64,000 bases of DNA from positions 1-64,000 of the forward strand of contig NZ_AOLY01000046.1 in assembly GCF_000336635.1 (NCBI RefSeq), in the 5' to 3' direction. Made by a program: the position numbers and the translations under genes. Positions within the stretch are counted from its first letter, which is position 1. Every line of letters starts with the position of its first letter. Positions 53,869 to 62,035 of the stretch are shown here, in pieces. The stretch is from Haloarcula japonica DSM 6131. GTDB taxonomy: Archaea > Halobacteriota > Halobacteria > Halobacteriales > Haloarculaceae. The notes beneath the pieces were generated by a model. The model was given only the letters and a program-made list of their open reading frames with translations. It did no database searches and was not told the origin of the DNA.

Positions 53869-53901
53869 ATTTTGTGCCTCTCTCTGGGCTGAGAGAGCAT
53901 G
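53869..53901 (+). promoter_or_regulatory. Hairpin leader copy 4
   Basis: GATTTTGTGC then CTCTCT-CTGGGCTG-AGAGAG-C directly before the ATG at 53899. The stem is extended to six pairs, again fully complementary. The start codon is one base from the stem, so the structure would strongly influence initiation. Confidence 0.68.
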
Positions 53902-54723
53902 GCTTCGCCACAGATCGACGTCGACGAGATTGTTGAAACGCTTGAACGAATCCGCCAGCGCAGGCATAGCGCCCACACGGTCTTCCGAGATTGGGTTAAT
54001 CTCATGCTGTTCGCACTGCAGCGCCGGGACGACCCATATCTGGAGATCGTCGACGACTACCGCGAGCGCGGCGATATGGACCATCCCGAGGGACAACGGT
54101 CTGTCGACCTCTTCTCGAAAGCGTTCGGTCAGCTCCAAGAGCGAATGGCAGCCACCGACGCGGACGTTCTGGGCGCTGTCTACGAGGAGTATGGCATGTC
54201 AAGCGACGCCTTCGGCCAGCACTTCACGCCACACAATGTCTGCGAGATGACGGCTGAAATCGCCGGCGTTGTAGATGAAGGTGATACCGATGACCGGCAG
54301 ACAGTTCTCGATCCGGCCTGTGGGAGCGGTCGGATGCTATTGGTCGCCGGCCGAAAGCAGCCAGACGCGCTACTTTTCGGGCAGGACAAGGACCCGCTGT
54401 GTGCCCGGATGACAGCACTGAATTGCTGTTTCCTGAATCTGGACGCCTATATCATCCAGGGCGACTCGCTGACCGTCGAGTTTCAACGAGCGTGGCAGAC
54501 CTCGTACTCTTCGTTGGGTGGCAGCGTTCGCGAGCTAGACGACGAGGAAGTCTCTGAACTTCGTGAGTGGGTGACCGACGCCTTCGAGAATACGGTTGAG
54601 GACAGCAACGATCCCAGTCCAGAGCAACAGAGGGATGCGGGCTCGAAGGATCGAACAGCTCCAGTTGCAACATCCGTCCCGAGCGAGCAGGCCGGTCTGG
54701 ATGCGTTCAAGAGCAGCGATTAG
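53899..54723 (+). CDS. N6-DNA-methylase-like protein lacking the NPPY motif
   Basis: A 274-residue protein resembling type I adenine methylases. FGQHFTPHNVCEMTAEIA and the SAM-binding motif LDPACGSGRMLLVA are present, followed by FGQDKDPLCARMTALNCCFL and IIQGDSLTVE. After that, where a methylase carries NPPF/Y, the sequence is AWQTSYSSLGGSVREL and no catalytic motif appears. The C-terminal 60 residues are acidic and low complexity. Similar short homologues occur on haloarchaeal plasmids. It may bind SAM or DNA without methylating; a regulatory or anti-restriction role is open. No restriction gene is adjacent. Confidence 0.78.
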   Translation: MASPQIDVDEIVETLERIRQRRHSAHTVFRDWVNLMLFALQRRDDPYLEIVDDYRERGDMDHPEGQRSVDLFSKAFGQLQERMAATDADVLGAVYEEYGMSSDAFGQHFTPHNVCEMTAEIAGVVDEGDTDDRQTVLDPACGSGRMLLVAGRKQPDALLFGQDKDPLCARMTALNCCFLNLDAYIIQGDSLTVEFQRAWQTSYSSLGGSVRELDDEEVSELREWVTDAFENTVEDSNDPSPEQQRDAGSKDRTAPVATSVPSEQAGLDAFKSSD

Positions 54724-54728
54724 CGGCT

Positions 54729-54774
54729 GTTTTGTGTCCCCCAGTCGGGTGAGGGGCGTTCCAGTGAGAGCGTC
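54729..54774 (+). promoter_or_regulatory. Hairpin leader copy 5
   Basis: GTTTTGTGTC then CCCC-AGTCGGGTGA-GGGG-CGTTCC, a four-base stem matching copy 3, followed by a purine block (AGTGAGAGCG) as in copy 3. It lies between the methylase-like gene and the next ATG at 54787. Confidence 0.65.
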
Positions 54775-54786
54775 CTGAAAAGAACC

Positions 54787-55044
54787 ATGTCAAACGAATC
54801 TGACGAAGATCCAGACTCAGTTGAAAAGGTCACACGAACAGATGTCGGCTGTAGTATGGAGGCCCGGCTGAAACGAGGAACCGAAACACGGGACGAAGAC
54901 AGAATGACGATTGAAGCGAAAGGTGAGACAGCCGAGGAGACGATTGCAGAATTCTATGAACTCTTAGAAGAGTACGAGCAGGAGATCGGTGGTCGGCTTC
55001 GGGATATTCAGCCCGAAGAAGACGACGAGGAGGCCGACGAGTAG
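54787..55044 (+). CDS. Small acidic haloarchaeal protein (DUF7389-like)
   Basis: An 85-residue, very acidic protein. The central part (TRTDVGCSMEARLKRGTETRDED then EETIAEFYELLEEYEQEIG) resembles a small family found beside SWIM and methylase-like genes on haloarchaeal plasmids, which I recall as DUF7389. Beta-strand then helix is predicted by eye. It follows leader copy 5. Function unknown; the family name is from memory and tentative. Confidence 0.65.
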   Translation: MSNESDEDPDSVEKVTRTDVGCSMEARLKRGTETRDEDRMTIEAKGETAEETIAEFYELLEEYEQEIGGRLRDIQPEEDDEEADE

Positions 55045-55162
55045 GATTCTCGGCCTTGTTCAGATGTGGAGCAACAACCCGCTCATGTTGCCAGTGACAT
55101 CCTTTACCAGCGGTAACGGCCTGTAATCGGTTAAGATTCCAAGCGAGTGCTTGCTGTCTGAT

Positions 55163-55470
55163 TTAGACGTCGTGAGGCTGCTGCATCGAACGGTGAATAT
55201 CCCAGACAGTGCTGGTGTCGAAGCCTACCAACTCTGTCAGCTTGACCGATCTGAAAGCGTAATCTGTCCGTTTTGCGTAGTGGTGACTGGCCAATTGGCG
55301 GTCGAAGCCAGTTTCGTCAATGGCCTGCAGATCTCCGGTATCAGGAAACTCAGCGGAGAATCGAAGGAGTGGTACCCAGACCGCCACCTTGAGGTACTGT
55401 TTCTGTGCGTAGATGGTCGGTCGGTCCTCTCGAGTCCGCGCGACTCGGTAAAGAGTCCATCCTCAACCTA
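55163..55470 (-). pseudogene. IS5-family transposase fragment
   Basis: On the minus strand the frames give RPTIYAQKQYLKVAVWVPLL, FSAEFPDTGDLQAIDETGFD, and ASHHYAKRTDYAFRSVKLTEL with DIHRSMQQPHDV. This is the central part of an IS5-type DDE transposase, including the first catalytic Asp (AIDETGFDRQ). Both ends are missing and the upstream part is out of frame. It separates the DUF7389-like gene from the toxin cluster. Confidence 0.75.
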
Positions 55471-55597
55471 CCGAATAATATGATAACTGCCTCTGATCTC
55501 TCGTCGTTCGTGGCTAACACATTACCAACGCATCGAAAAGCACGAAGCAATCACCAATTTCAATCGATTAGTTCGTCCGCTTAGAGTTCGATGGCCG

Positions 55598-56131
55598 CTA
55601 GAACGCAGTATCGTCGACAGCAATCCCGTCGAAGCGGTCGATCTGTTTCTGGAACGACTGTCGGCAGTCCTCGATATATTCAGGGTCTGGGTCGGGTTCG
55701 CTCCGTGTCTGGTGAAGATATTCGAGTTCGATGGTCAGATACTCGTATTCGGAGGCGTCGTGGCCGTCCCACCACGAGGAAAAATGGAGGTGTCTGACCA
55801 GGAGCAGCCCGTTATCGTCCCGGCCTCGAACTTTGATATGCTTGTCCCGATCAAGTATTTCAACAGGGAGTTCGGCGGTGGAAACAGTACCGCCGATTTC
55901 ATTTGGTGTGTCAGTCGGCTCTGCACTCAACCGAAGGTCGATCGAATACAGAGCGCTGTGATGGCGCCCCTTCATCGGTAACAATGTATAGTGAACATCG
56001 CAAAACTCGTATGGGGCGACATCCTCGCTCTTTTTCTCTAACATTTCCGGATGTTTGAATTCTGCCCGGTACCCGTCAGATATCCCTTCGAACCGCACAA
56101 TATATGTTTCCTCATTGAGGAGCTCGCGCAT
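55598..56131 (-). CDS. Probable second immunity-type or cassette protein, unknown family
   Basis: A 177-residue soluble, acidic protein (MRELLNEETYIVRFEGISDG). It has alternating strands and a Trp/His-rich segment (HFSSWWDGHDASEYEYLTIEL). No domain was recognised. It starts five bases after the displaced cassette gene and is transcribed in the same direction as the toxin, the usual position of immunity or orphan-cassette genes in polymorphic toxin loci. The role is inferred from position only. Confidence 0.6.
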   Translation of the reverse strand: MRELLNEETYIVRFEGISDGYRAEFKHPEMLEKKSEDVAPYEFCDVHYTLLPMKGRHHSALYSIDLRLSAEPTDTPNEIGGTVSTAELPVEILDRDKHIKVRGRDDNGLLLVRHLHFSSWWDGHDASEYEYLTIELEYLHQTRSEPDPDPEYIEDCRQSFQKQIDRFDGIAVDDTAF

Positions 56132-56136
56132 ATATA

Positions 56137-56598
56137 CTACTCCGCTGAGATGGACCCAGCCGGCACCCGAAGGTGGTCTTTCAGATAGTCGGGCTGGGGA
56201 AGGGTAATCCGCTCATCGATACTGTACTGTCGGATAGCGTCGGGCAGGTACTCGCTCTCGATATCGATTTCTAGCCCGTAGTCTCGTGCCACAAGGACGT
56301 ACACAGATGCCGAGAGTGGAAGCAGTTCCCGCCAGCGTGGCATATCTTCGACATGCTCCTTGTGGTAGGCGACTATCCGTTCGATACCGTTGGTAACTCG
56401 GCCCGAGTCACGCTCGATGAGCCCGATCTGGACATCCCGTGTTCCACGCCAGTGGTCATCTGGGTTATCCAACACCTGCTCAAATTTGTCGCGAGCGTGC
56501 TTGGCCCGGCGTTGCTGAGTACCGTCGAGGTCGTCGACTTTCCGGACAGCCCGGTCAAGCTGTTTGTAGGAGTCGAAGTGCAGTATCAGAGAGAACAC
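56137..56598 (-). CDS. Displaced toxin-locus cassette, possibly Imm49-like immunity protein
   Basis: From a GTG at 56598 the product is 153 residues. Its N-terminal LDRAVRKVDDLDGTQQRRAK closely matches RVVRKVDDLDATRQRRAK in the large toxin, and the DNA is identical over 26 bases (56523-56548 versus 58078-58103). It then diverges into a helical domain with ARDYGLEIDIESEYLPDAI, which resembles the end of the Imm49 immunity family (tentative). Further upstream (56600-56766) broken frames look like decayed pre-toxin sequence. It lacks a signal peptide, so it is a displaced cassette rather than a full toxin. Confidence 0.6.
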   Translation of the reverse strand: MFSLILHFDSYKQLDRAVRKVDDLDGTQQRRAKHARDKFEQVLDNPDDHWRGTRDVQIGLIERDSGRVTNGIERIVAYHKEHVEDMPRWRELLPLSASVYVLVARDYGLEIDIESEYLPDAIRQYSIDERITLPQPDYLKDHLRVPAGSISAE

Positions 56599-56783
56599 CG
56601 CGTTTCTAGGCCCGAAGCGACGTTCGTACGGTCGTAGTCGCCTCGGAGAGTTGCAGCAGTGCAGCCCTGCCGTTGACGTTGATTCACTTCCAGGTATCCG
56701 AGTCCATCTCGCGCAACTGCTGAGTCGTCTGCTGGCGGACGGGCAATCAGTCGCGAAATTCGTCAAAAGAGGGGACCGATCAG

Positions 56784-57296
56784 CTACTTCTCGGTGCCGC
56801 CGAGTCTCTCACGCAACTCATCTAACAGCGGTTCGACGTACTCAGAACCAGCATCGGGATCGTACTCACGGATGGTATCAAGATATGTCTGGGCCGCGCC
56901 AGCAATGGCCTCGGCGAGCGCTTGCGTCGGCGCGACGGCTTCCGGCTCGGGGAGTTTCGGTGATTGTTCCCCGCGGTAGTCGGGGTTTTCGACGGCCTCT
57001 TCGCTGTAGCAGAACGCGAGATTCGTCCGTCCATCGCCGGCTGGTTCGAACACGAGATACATCGCGTCGATGTAATAGTCATAGACATATCTCTCCTGAT
57101 TGAGAGCGGCCAATGCGCCTTCGAGGAGGCCGATTACATAGGGTTCAATGAAATCCCTAGTATAGGCATCAGAGCTTCCCAGAATATGTGTCTGATCGAC
57201 TTGCAGCCGTGCACCCACCGAAATATCTACATTACCCTGTTGAAAGGCATCATGCGCTCGTTCGTCGAAGTCAAACACTAACGAAACCTTAGTCAT
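56784..57296 (-). CDS. Putative immunity protein for the adjacent toxin
   Basis: A 170-residue acidic soluble protein (MTKVSLVFDFDERAHDAF). Its ATG overlaps the toxin stop by four bases (ATGA), the tightest possible coupling, so it is made together with the toxin. Tyr-rich central strands (YVYDYYIDAMYLVFE) and a helical tail (ALAEAIAGAAQTYLDTI) are visible. No family was recognised. In polymorphic toxin systems the gene directly downstream usually encodes the cognate inhibitor; that is the basis for this call. Confidence 0.65.
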   Translation of the reverse strand: MTKVSLVFDFDERAHDAFQQGNVDISVGARLQVDQTHILGSSDAYTRDFIEPYVIGLLEGALAALNQERYVYDYYIDAMYLVFEPAGDGRTNLAFCYSEEAVENPDYRGEQSPKLPEPEAVAPTQALAEAIAGAAQTYLDTIREYDPDAGSEYVEPLLDELRERLGGTEK

Positions 57297-60200
57297 ACCC
57301 AATCACCAGCAGGGAAAGACCATTTTTCTACTGACCCACCCGATTTCGGGTAAGCGGTATGAATCGACCCATCATCTTTCACGATCACTTTCATGCGCTC
57401 AATACCGTAATCGTGTCCATGATCAGATGGTTTTAGTGTATATTGTATTCGATCTCCACGCCCAGCATCTTTTGACCCCTCTTCGACCGTTTCGTATATC
57501 AGCTCTTTCACGTCTTTGCCGTTCATCTTATCAGGCAACTTGTTCGTTTTCCCGTCGACCTCGATCTTTCGGCCAGTCGGGAAGAACGAAGCAGCACCAG
57601 AGTCCTTTCCATTGGCTTGTTGTCGGCGGACAATATCTCCGTTGACATGACGGCCCTCGATATGTTCCAGGCCACTATTAGTGTCACCGGACTGTAATCG
57701 TATGGGTTCACCATCGCGGTCTTTTGTCACGAGCCGAGTCTCACTCAATTCGCCCTTCTGAGCAACATCCAACAGGTCATCAGCATCGATCGAATCGTCG
57801 ATTAGCGGATCACTCCCCCGCTGATGGAGCATCTTGGAGAATCGACGCAGATCAGCCCCGTCCATGTCACCGCTGTCCAACAGGTCGGTGATCTCATCGA
57901 TATGCCGACCTTCGACTGTCCCGGCATCGAATTGGCGCGAGAGTCTCGACAGCCCATCAGTCGAGTCGACAGCGTCCATGGCCGTGCGGAGCTGTGTAGT
58001 GTCGAGTTCGTCGACGAGCTTGATGCCAGCACCGTCAGTCTCAGCGATGAGTTGCTTGGCCCGTCGCTGTCTGGTAGCGTCGAGGTCGTCGACTTTCCGG
58101 ACAACTCGGTGGAGTGGCTTGTTGGAATCAATACTATCGCTGTTGGCTGCCCGAATGATTGCCCGATCATATGCGTCGTCTACATCACCGGAGCCATCTG
58201 CGATGAGCCGCACTGTCTGCGGATCGGTGCTAGTGGCTTCTGCAACATCGCTGGCACCCACATTGTCGCCGTTTTTCCAAGCCTTATATAAATCCGCACG
58301 CGTCGCTTCGTCGAGGTCATCGCTCAGGAACGCCGCTTGCTGACCGTCGTCCATCCGACGCAACATCCGTGAGACCTGCTTGGGGTTGTTTTCAGCCATC
58401 AGCTTCCCGGCAGTCTCCAGTTCCGACGGGGAGCGACCGCCAAGGTCGGCATCTCGGAAGTATCGGGCTGAGAGCTTCCGTTGCTTGGTGTTCAGGTCGT
58501 AGACCTTCTGCGGCGTTTTGTCGGCTACATAACGCCGTGTTCGGACCACCTTCCCGACCGTCCGGGAATTGCGTAGTGAGTAGCGTGCGAACGGGCGCTT
58601 GGCTTGGTCAACGCCAAATGCTGCCACACGCCCAACACCTCGTGCCGGGAGCTCGCTGGCGTATTTCAGTTTGCGAGCCGCAGTGACGGATTTACCTAAA
58701 TAACGAGTATTGTCAATTCTATTGATCGTACGTGCGACCCTGCTAGATTCTTTTACTGTTTTTAGTGCAGCTGTCCCAGTGAGTTCTTCGATGACGAGGA
58801 ATCCCATGTAGCCGTCGAAGTACCCGCGCGCGAAGCTCTCATTTTCTGGTGTATTCGGGGGGAAGGGGTTGTTTACACGCTGGCGGTTCTTGAATTGTGT
58901 TTCCATTGACTCATACGTGCGGCCATAATTTGCCAGTGCATTCGGAACCTGAGATAGTCCCGCTGCTGTCTCCACTGGATTCGAGACAGTGGATCCAAAT
59001 TCCCCAGCGCCGTGCATTAGACCGGACCCACGCCCGAATGTCTTGGCCTCTACCGGTCCGATTGCATCATAATGTCCCTGCAGATTGTTGACGATATTGT
59101 TCGACCGCGTCAGCGCGCGGACGTACCGCTTGTTGCCGTGGCTATCGTAGGCATAGATGTATACCTCAGTCCCACCTGCAAAGGTTCCCGCGCTCTGGAG
59201 CGCATTTCCAGTTAGGTCCTGACTGTAGTGATATTGCGTGTGTCCGGTGAAGTTTGCTCGGTCGAGATTTTCGTTTCCGCGTTGAGCAATACGAACAGTG
59301 CCGAGCCCGCTTCGGTCGCGCACACGGAAGTCAAGCACGTAGTGAGGGCCGGCCCAGCCGGGATTGTATGAGTCAGTACGGAGGGATTTGATGACCGGAC
59401 CCCGAATATCGTATAATGTTGGGTCCAGGTCGTCGTGCACTTCGGTCGTATCCGAGATTCCGTCGTTGTCGGTGTCTACTTGCCGTGGATTCGTTCGGTA
59501 CCGCCACTCTTCTGCGTCCGAGATTCCATCTCCATCGGTGTCCGGGTTTAGAGCCGACGAGGTGACATTCAATACGGTCCCTGCCGCTTGGAGATTGAGG
59601 CTCTGATTGTCTGTGACCATTGCCTCGCGCAAAGCGTTTGCCTCAGTTTTAGAATCGAAAGTGACAATTGTCGTGTTTCTGACCTCACGGTCATCGCTGA
59701 GTCCATCGCTATCGGTGTCGACCTGCCGCGGATTGGCGACGTGGTTGTAATAGGAGGAAGTCCTGCCGCGATACGTGACATCGGCGTACTGGCCGATTTC
59801 TCTGCTGTCTGAGAGGCCGTCGCCGTCGGTGTCGTTCGACGTGGGATCCGTTGTGACGCGAGCTCCGCTGGGACCACCCAGTATGAATCCCTTGCGTTCC
59901 ATCTCGTCACTCAGACCGTCGCCATCAGTATCGTTGATTTCGGTTGTGGTATTCGCAACACGAGAGAACACCGTCGGGAGCCCTCCTGCGTTATCGACGA
60001 AGTTGACCTCACCGCCGGTTGCGTTTGCGATGGCTGAGAGTTGGTCTCGCGTTGCACCACCGAAACCGATCGGGTAGATTGTAATATTCTGTTCGGCCGC
60101 TTGCTTGGCTTCGGTCACGCCGTCGGAGTACTTTGATTTCCCGTCCGTCAGGAAGATTATAATCTTGGCGCGGTCCGGACTACTCTGTTCGGCAAAGTGT

Positions 60201-61954
60201 TCGTTCGCTGCGCTAATCGATGCGAAGTCCGTCCCGCCGTTGCCACCCTCGTATTCGACATCCCGTATCGAGCGGTTGACCGCTGTATGGTTACTCGTCA
60301 GCGGCTGTTTGACACGACCAAAGTTGTCAAATTCAATGACGGCTGCACGGTCGGTCTCTAACAGACTCCCGGTGAATCGCTGTGCAGCATCCTTCGCTAG
60401 TCGGTTGGGGTCTTCGCTTTCCATCGACCCAGACGCGTCCAACAGCATGACGACATTGACGGGCTGGACACCATCGTCGTCCGTTTGTCGGACTGGCTCG
60501 GTTGCGTTGTACGTCGCCGCCCAGTTGCTGATGTCAAAGACAGCGAACGTAGAGAAGTGGCTTGTCTCTGCAGTTGCTGTGTTGTTAGCAGCGTCGACGG
60601 TGGAGTTCAGCGGGACGAAAATCCCCGCCTCAGGATCGTACGTGAACACGGCGAGTTCTTGACTCTCATTTTGAACCCCCGTCTCGTTGTATGCCAGCGT
60701 AACGTTAGCCGAGGAGAACTCCTGTTCGGAGTTGAGTTCAACAACTGGCGAGACACTCATATTCGCTACACGGGAGGTGTTGAACCGTGGGTCGTCTTGG
60801 GGAGCGATGGTCGTCCCATTGCCGATGTCACCGTTGCCAGTCAGACTCAGTGTGACTCCGAGTGTCTCGTTGGTAGCTGTCGTGGTATAGTTCTCCTCGC
60901 CATCACTAACGCCATTGTCGTTGCTATCGGCAACGAGTGGGTCTGTTCCGAGACGCACCTCTTCGCCGTCTGAAAGGCCATCATCATCTGTATCAGCGGC
61001 GAGTGGGTCTGTTCCAAGCTGGTGCACCTCTGTCCCATCAAGCAGGCCATCACCGTCCGTATCTGGATTATTACTGAGGGTGCCTGCGACGGTCTCGTTG
61101 TAGGTGCTCAGTGAGTCGGTATCTGGATCGGCAGCGCCGTCCTGTACGCCGTCGTCATCTGTGTCAGGGTCGGTCGGATCAACACCGGGGAGCCGTGATT
61201 CTATACCGTCAGGAAGCCGGTCACCGTCTGTCTCGTTGTTTCGAGGGTCAGTTCCGAGTCGGTATTCCTGGGATGCCGGTAGCGTATCGTTGTCCCAGTC
61301 TTCTGCGCCGTCAATCACAGCGTCCCCGTCGGAGTCTGCTATCGCAGGGTCAGTCTCAGTGGCGTTGCGCTCGTAGGCATCGGGAAGTCCATCGCCATCA
61401 GTGTCGTTCGAGGCCGTCGAGCGTGTGGCCATGAAGAGCCACTGGATGTCCCCGACATCGGTTCGGTTGTCACCCGTGTAATCATACGCGCTCCAGTTAG
61501 CACCGGCTGCTGTGGTTCCCAGATGACGCGACAGTGCGTCAACGTCGACGATATTGACAGCGCCATCGCCGTTGACATCTTCATAGAGGCCGTCACCATC
61601 TGGGTCCGTAGGTTGGTGCTCACCGACGAGTGGGTAGGGTTGAGAGTCGTCTTCTCGGGGCGCTAACTGCTCAATTGCACTCGCATTCGGTTCTGTCGAG
61701 TCATTCCAACTGGTTGAAAGTGGTCTGGTCGCCTGGTTCCCAGCCGTTGCGGTAGGTGTCTGTGGTTGTGTCCGTGTTGGTTCATTACCGGCCGTGGTGA
61801 CAGTCTGGTTTCCGGCACCTGTGAGAGACGCATCATTGCCGGCCGTCTGTAACGGGCCAGCCCCGGCCCCGGCCATCATCCCGGAAGCCGGACCGACAGT
61901 CACTAATAGTAATACACCAAACAACGCCTGTAATTTTCTCGTTGAACTTGCCAT
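57293..61954 (-). CDS. Large secreted dockerin/TSP3/vWA protein with toxin-like C-terminus
   Basis: About 1,553 residues. In order: a Sec signal peptide (LQALFGVLLLVTVGPASG); a Thr-rich stretch; a dockerin-like module at about 117-176 (DVNGDGAVNIVDVDALSRHL and YTGDNRTDVGDIQWLF); thrombospondin type 3 calcium repeats (DTDGDGL...); a vWA domain at about 495-670 with MIDAS DASGSMES; more TSP3 repeats to about 855; an Ig-like region; helical pre-toxin repeats; and a C-terminal domain of about 140 residues (GLEHIEGRHV, ASFFPTGRKI, IHTAYPKSGG) resembling BECR-fold RNase toxins. The start at 61954 follows a strong GGTGGGGG site. It is followed directly by a probable immunity gene and faces a cohesin-like gene. 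Confidence 0.8.
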   Translation of the reverse strand: MASSTRKLQALFGVLLLVTVGPASGMMAGAGAGPLQTAGNDASLTGAGNQTVTTAGNEPTRTQPQTPTATAGNQATRPLSTSWNDSTEPNASAIEQLAPREDDSQPYPLVGEHQPTDPDGDGLYEDVNGDGAVNIVDVDALSRHLGTTAAGANWSAYDYTGDNRTDVGDIQWLFMATRSTASNDTDGDGLPDAYERNATETDPAIADSDGDAVIDGAEDWDNDTLPASQEYRLGTDPRNNETDGDRLPDGIESRLPGVDPTDPDTDDDGVQDGAADPDTDSLSTYNETVAGTLSNNPDTDGDGLLDGTEVHQLGTDPLAADTDDDGLSDGEEVRLGTDPLVADSNDNGVSDGEENYTTTATNETLGVTLSLTGNGDIGNGTTIAPQDDPRFNTSRVANMSVSPVVELNSEQEFSSANVTLAYNETGVQNESQELAVFTYDPEAGIFVPLNSTVDAANNTATAETSHFSTFAVFDISNWAATYNATEPVRQTDDDGVQPVNVVMLLDASGSMESEDPNRLAKDAAQRFTGSLLETDRAAVIEFDNFGRVKQPLTSNHTAVNRSIRDVEYEGGNGGTDFASISAANEHFAEQSSPDRAKIIIFLTDGKSKYSDGVTEAKQAAEQNITIYPIGFGGATRDQLSAIANATGGEVNFVDNAGGLPTVFSRVANTTTEINDTDGDGLSDEMERKGFILGGPSGARVTTDPTSNDTDGDGLSDSREIGQYADVTYRGRTSSYYNHVANPRQVDTDSDGLSDDREVRNTTIVTFDSKTEANALREAMVTDNQSLNLQAAGTVLNVTSSALNPDTDGDGISDAEEWRYRTNPRQVDTDNDGISDTTEVHDDLDPTLYDIRGPVIKSLRTDSYNPGWAGPHYVLDFRVRDRSGLGTVRIAQRGNENLDRANFTGHTQYHYSQDLTGNALQSAGTFAGGTEVYIYAYDSHGNKRYVRALTRSNNIVNNLQGHYDAIGPVEAKTFGRGSGLMHGAGEFGSTVSNPVETAAGLSQVPNALANYGRTYESMETQFKNRQRVNNPFPPNTPENESFARGYFDGYMGFLVIEELTGTAALKTVKESSRVARTINRIDNTRYLGKSVTAARKLKYASELPARGVGRVAAFGVDQAKRPFARYSLRNSRTVGKVVRTRRYVADKTPQKVYDLNTKQRKLSARYFRDADLGGRSPSELETAGKLMAENNPKQVSRMLRRMDDGQQAAFLSDDLDEATRADLYKAWKNGDNVGASDVAEATSTDPQTVRLIADGSGDVDDAYDRAIIRAANSDSIDSNKPLHRVVRKVDDLDATRQRRAKQLIAETDGAGIKLVDELDTTQLRTAMDAVDSTDGLSRLSRQFDAGTVEGRHIDEITDLLDSGDMDGADLRRFSKMLHQRGSDPLIDDSIDADDLLDVAQKGELSETRLVTKDRDGEPIRLQSGDTNSGLEHIEGRHVNGDIVRRQQANGKDSGAASFFPTGRKIEVDGKTNKLPDKMNGKDVKELIYETVEEGSKDAGRGDRIQYTLKPSDHGHDYGIERMKVIVKDDGSIHTAYPKSGGSVEKWSFPAGDWV

Positions 61955-62035
61955 ATAAACCCCCACCAGAGGTACTGTTGTTAGTTCGGTTTAGTACCGG
62001 AATATTTAATCTTACTCATTTAGGCGATATATTTA
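61955..62035. promoter_or_regulatory. Divergent promoter between toxin and cohesin-like gene
   Basis: Only 81 bases separate the two start codons. AATATTTAAT at 62001-62010 lies about 30 bases before the cohesin ATG and fits a TATA box for a leaderless transcript. The minus strand of the same AT-rich block (ATTAAATATT) could serve the toxin gene. Sharing this region suggests coordinated expression. Confidence 0.5.

Noticed and set aside
59364..60662. Long Ser/Val-rich plus-strand frames opposite the toxin gene
   Set aside because: They mirror the Asp-rich calcium repeats on the other strand and have no start signals or known domains.
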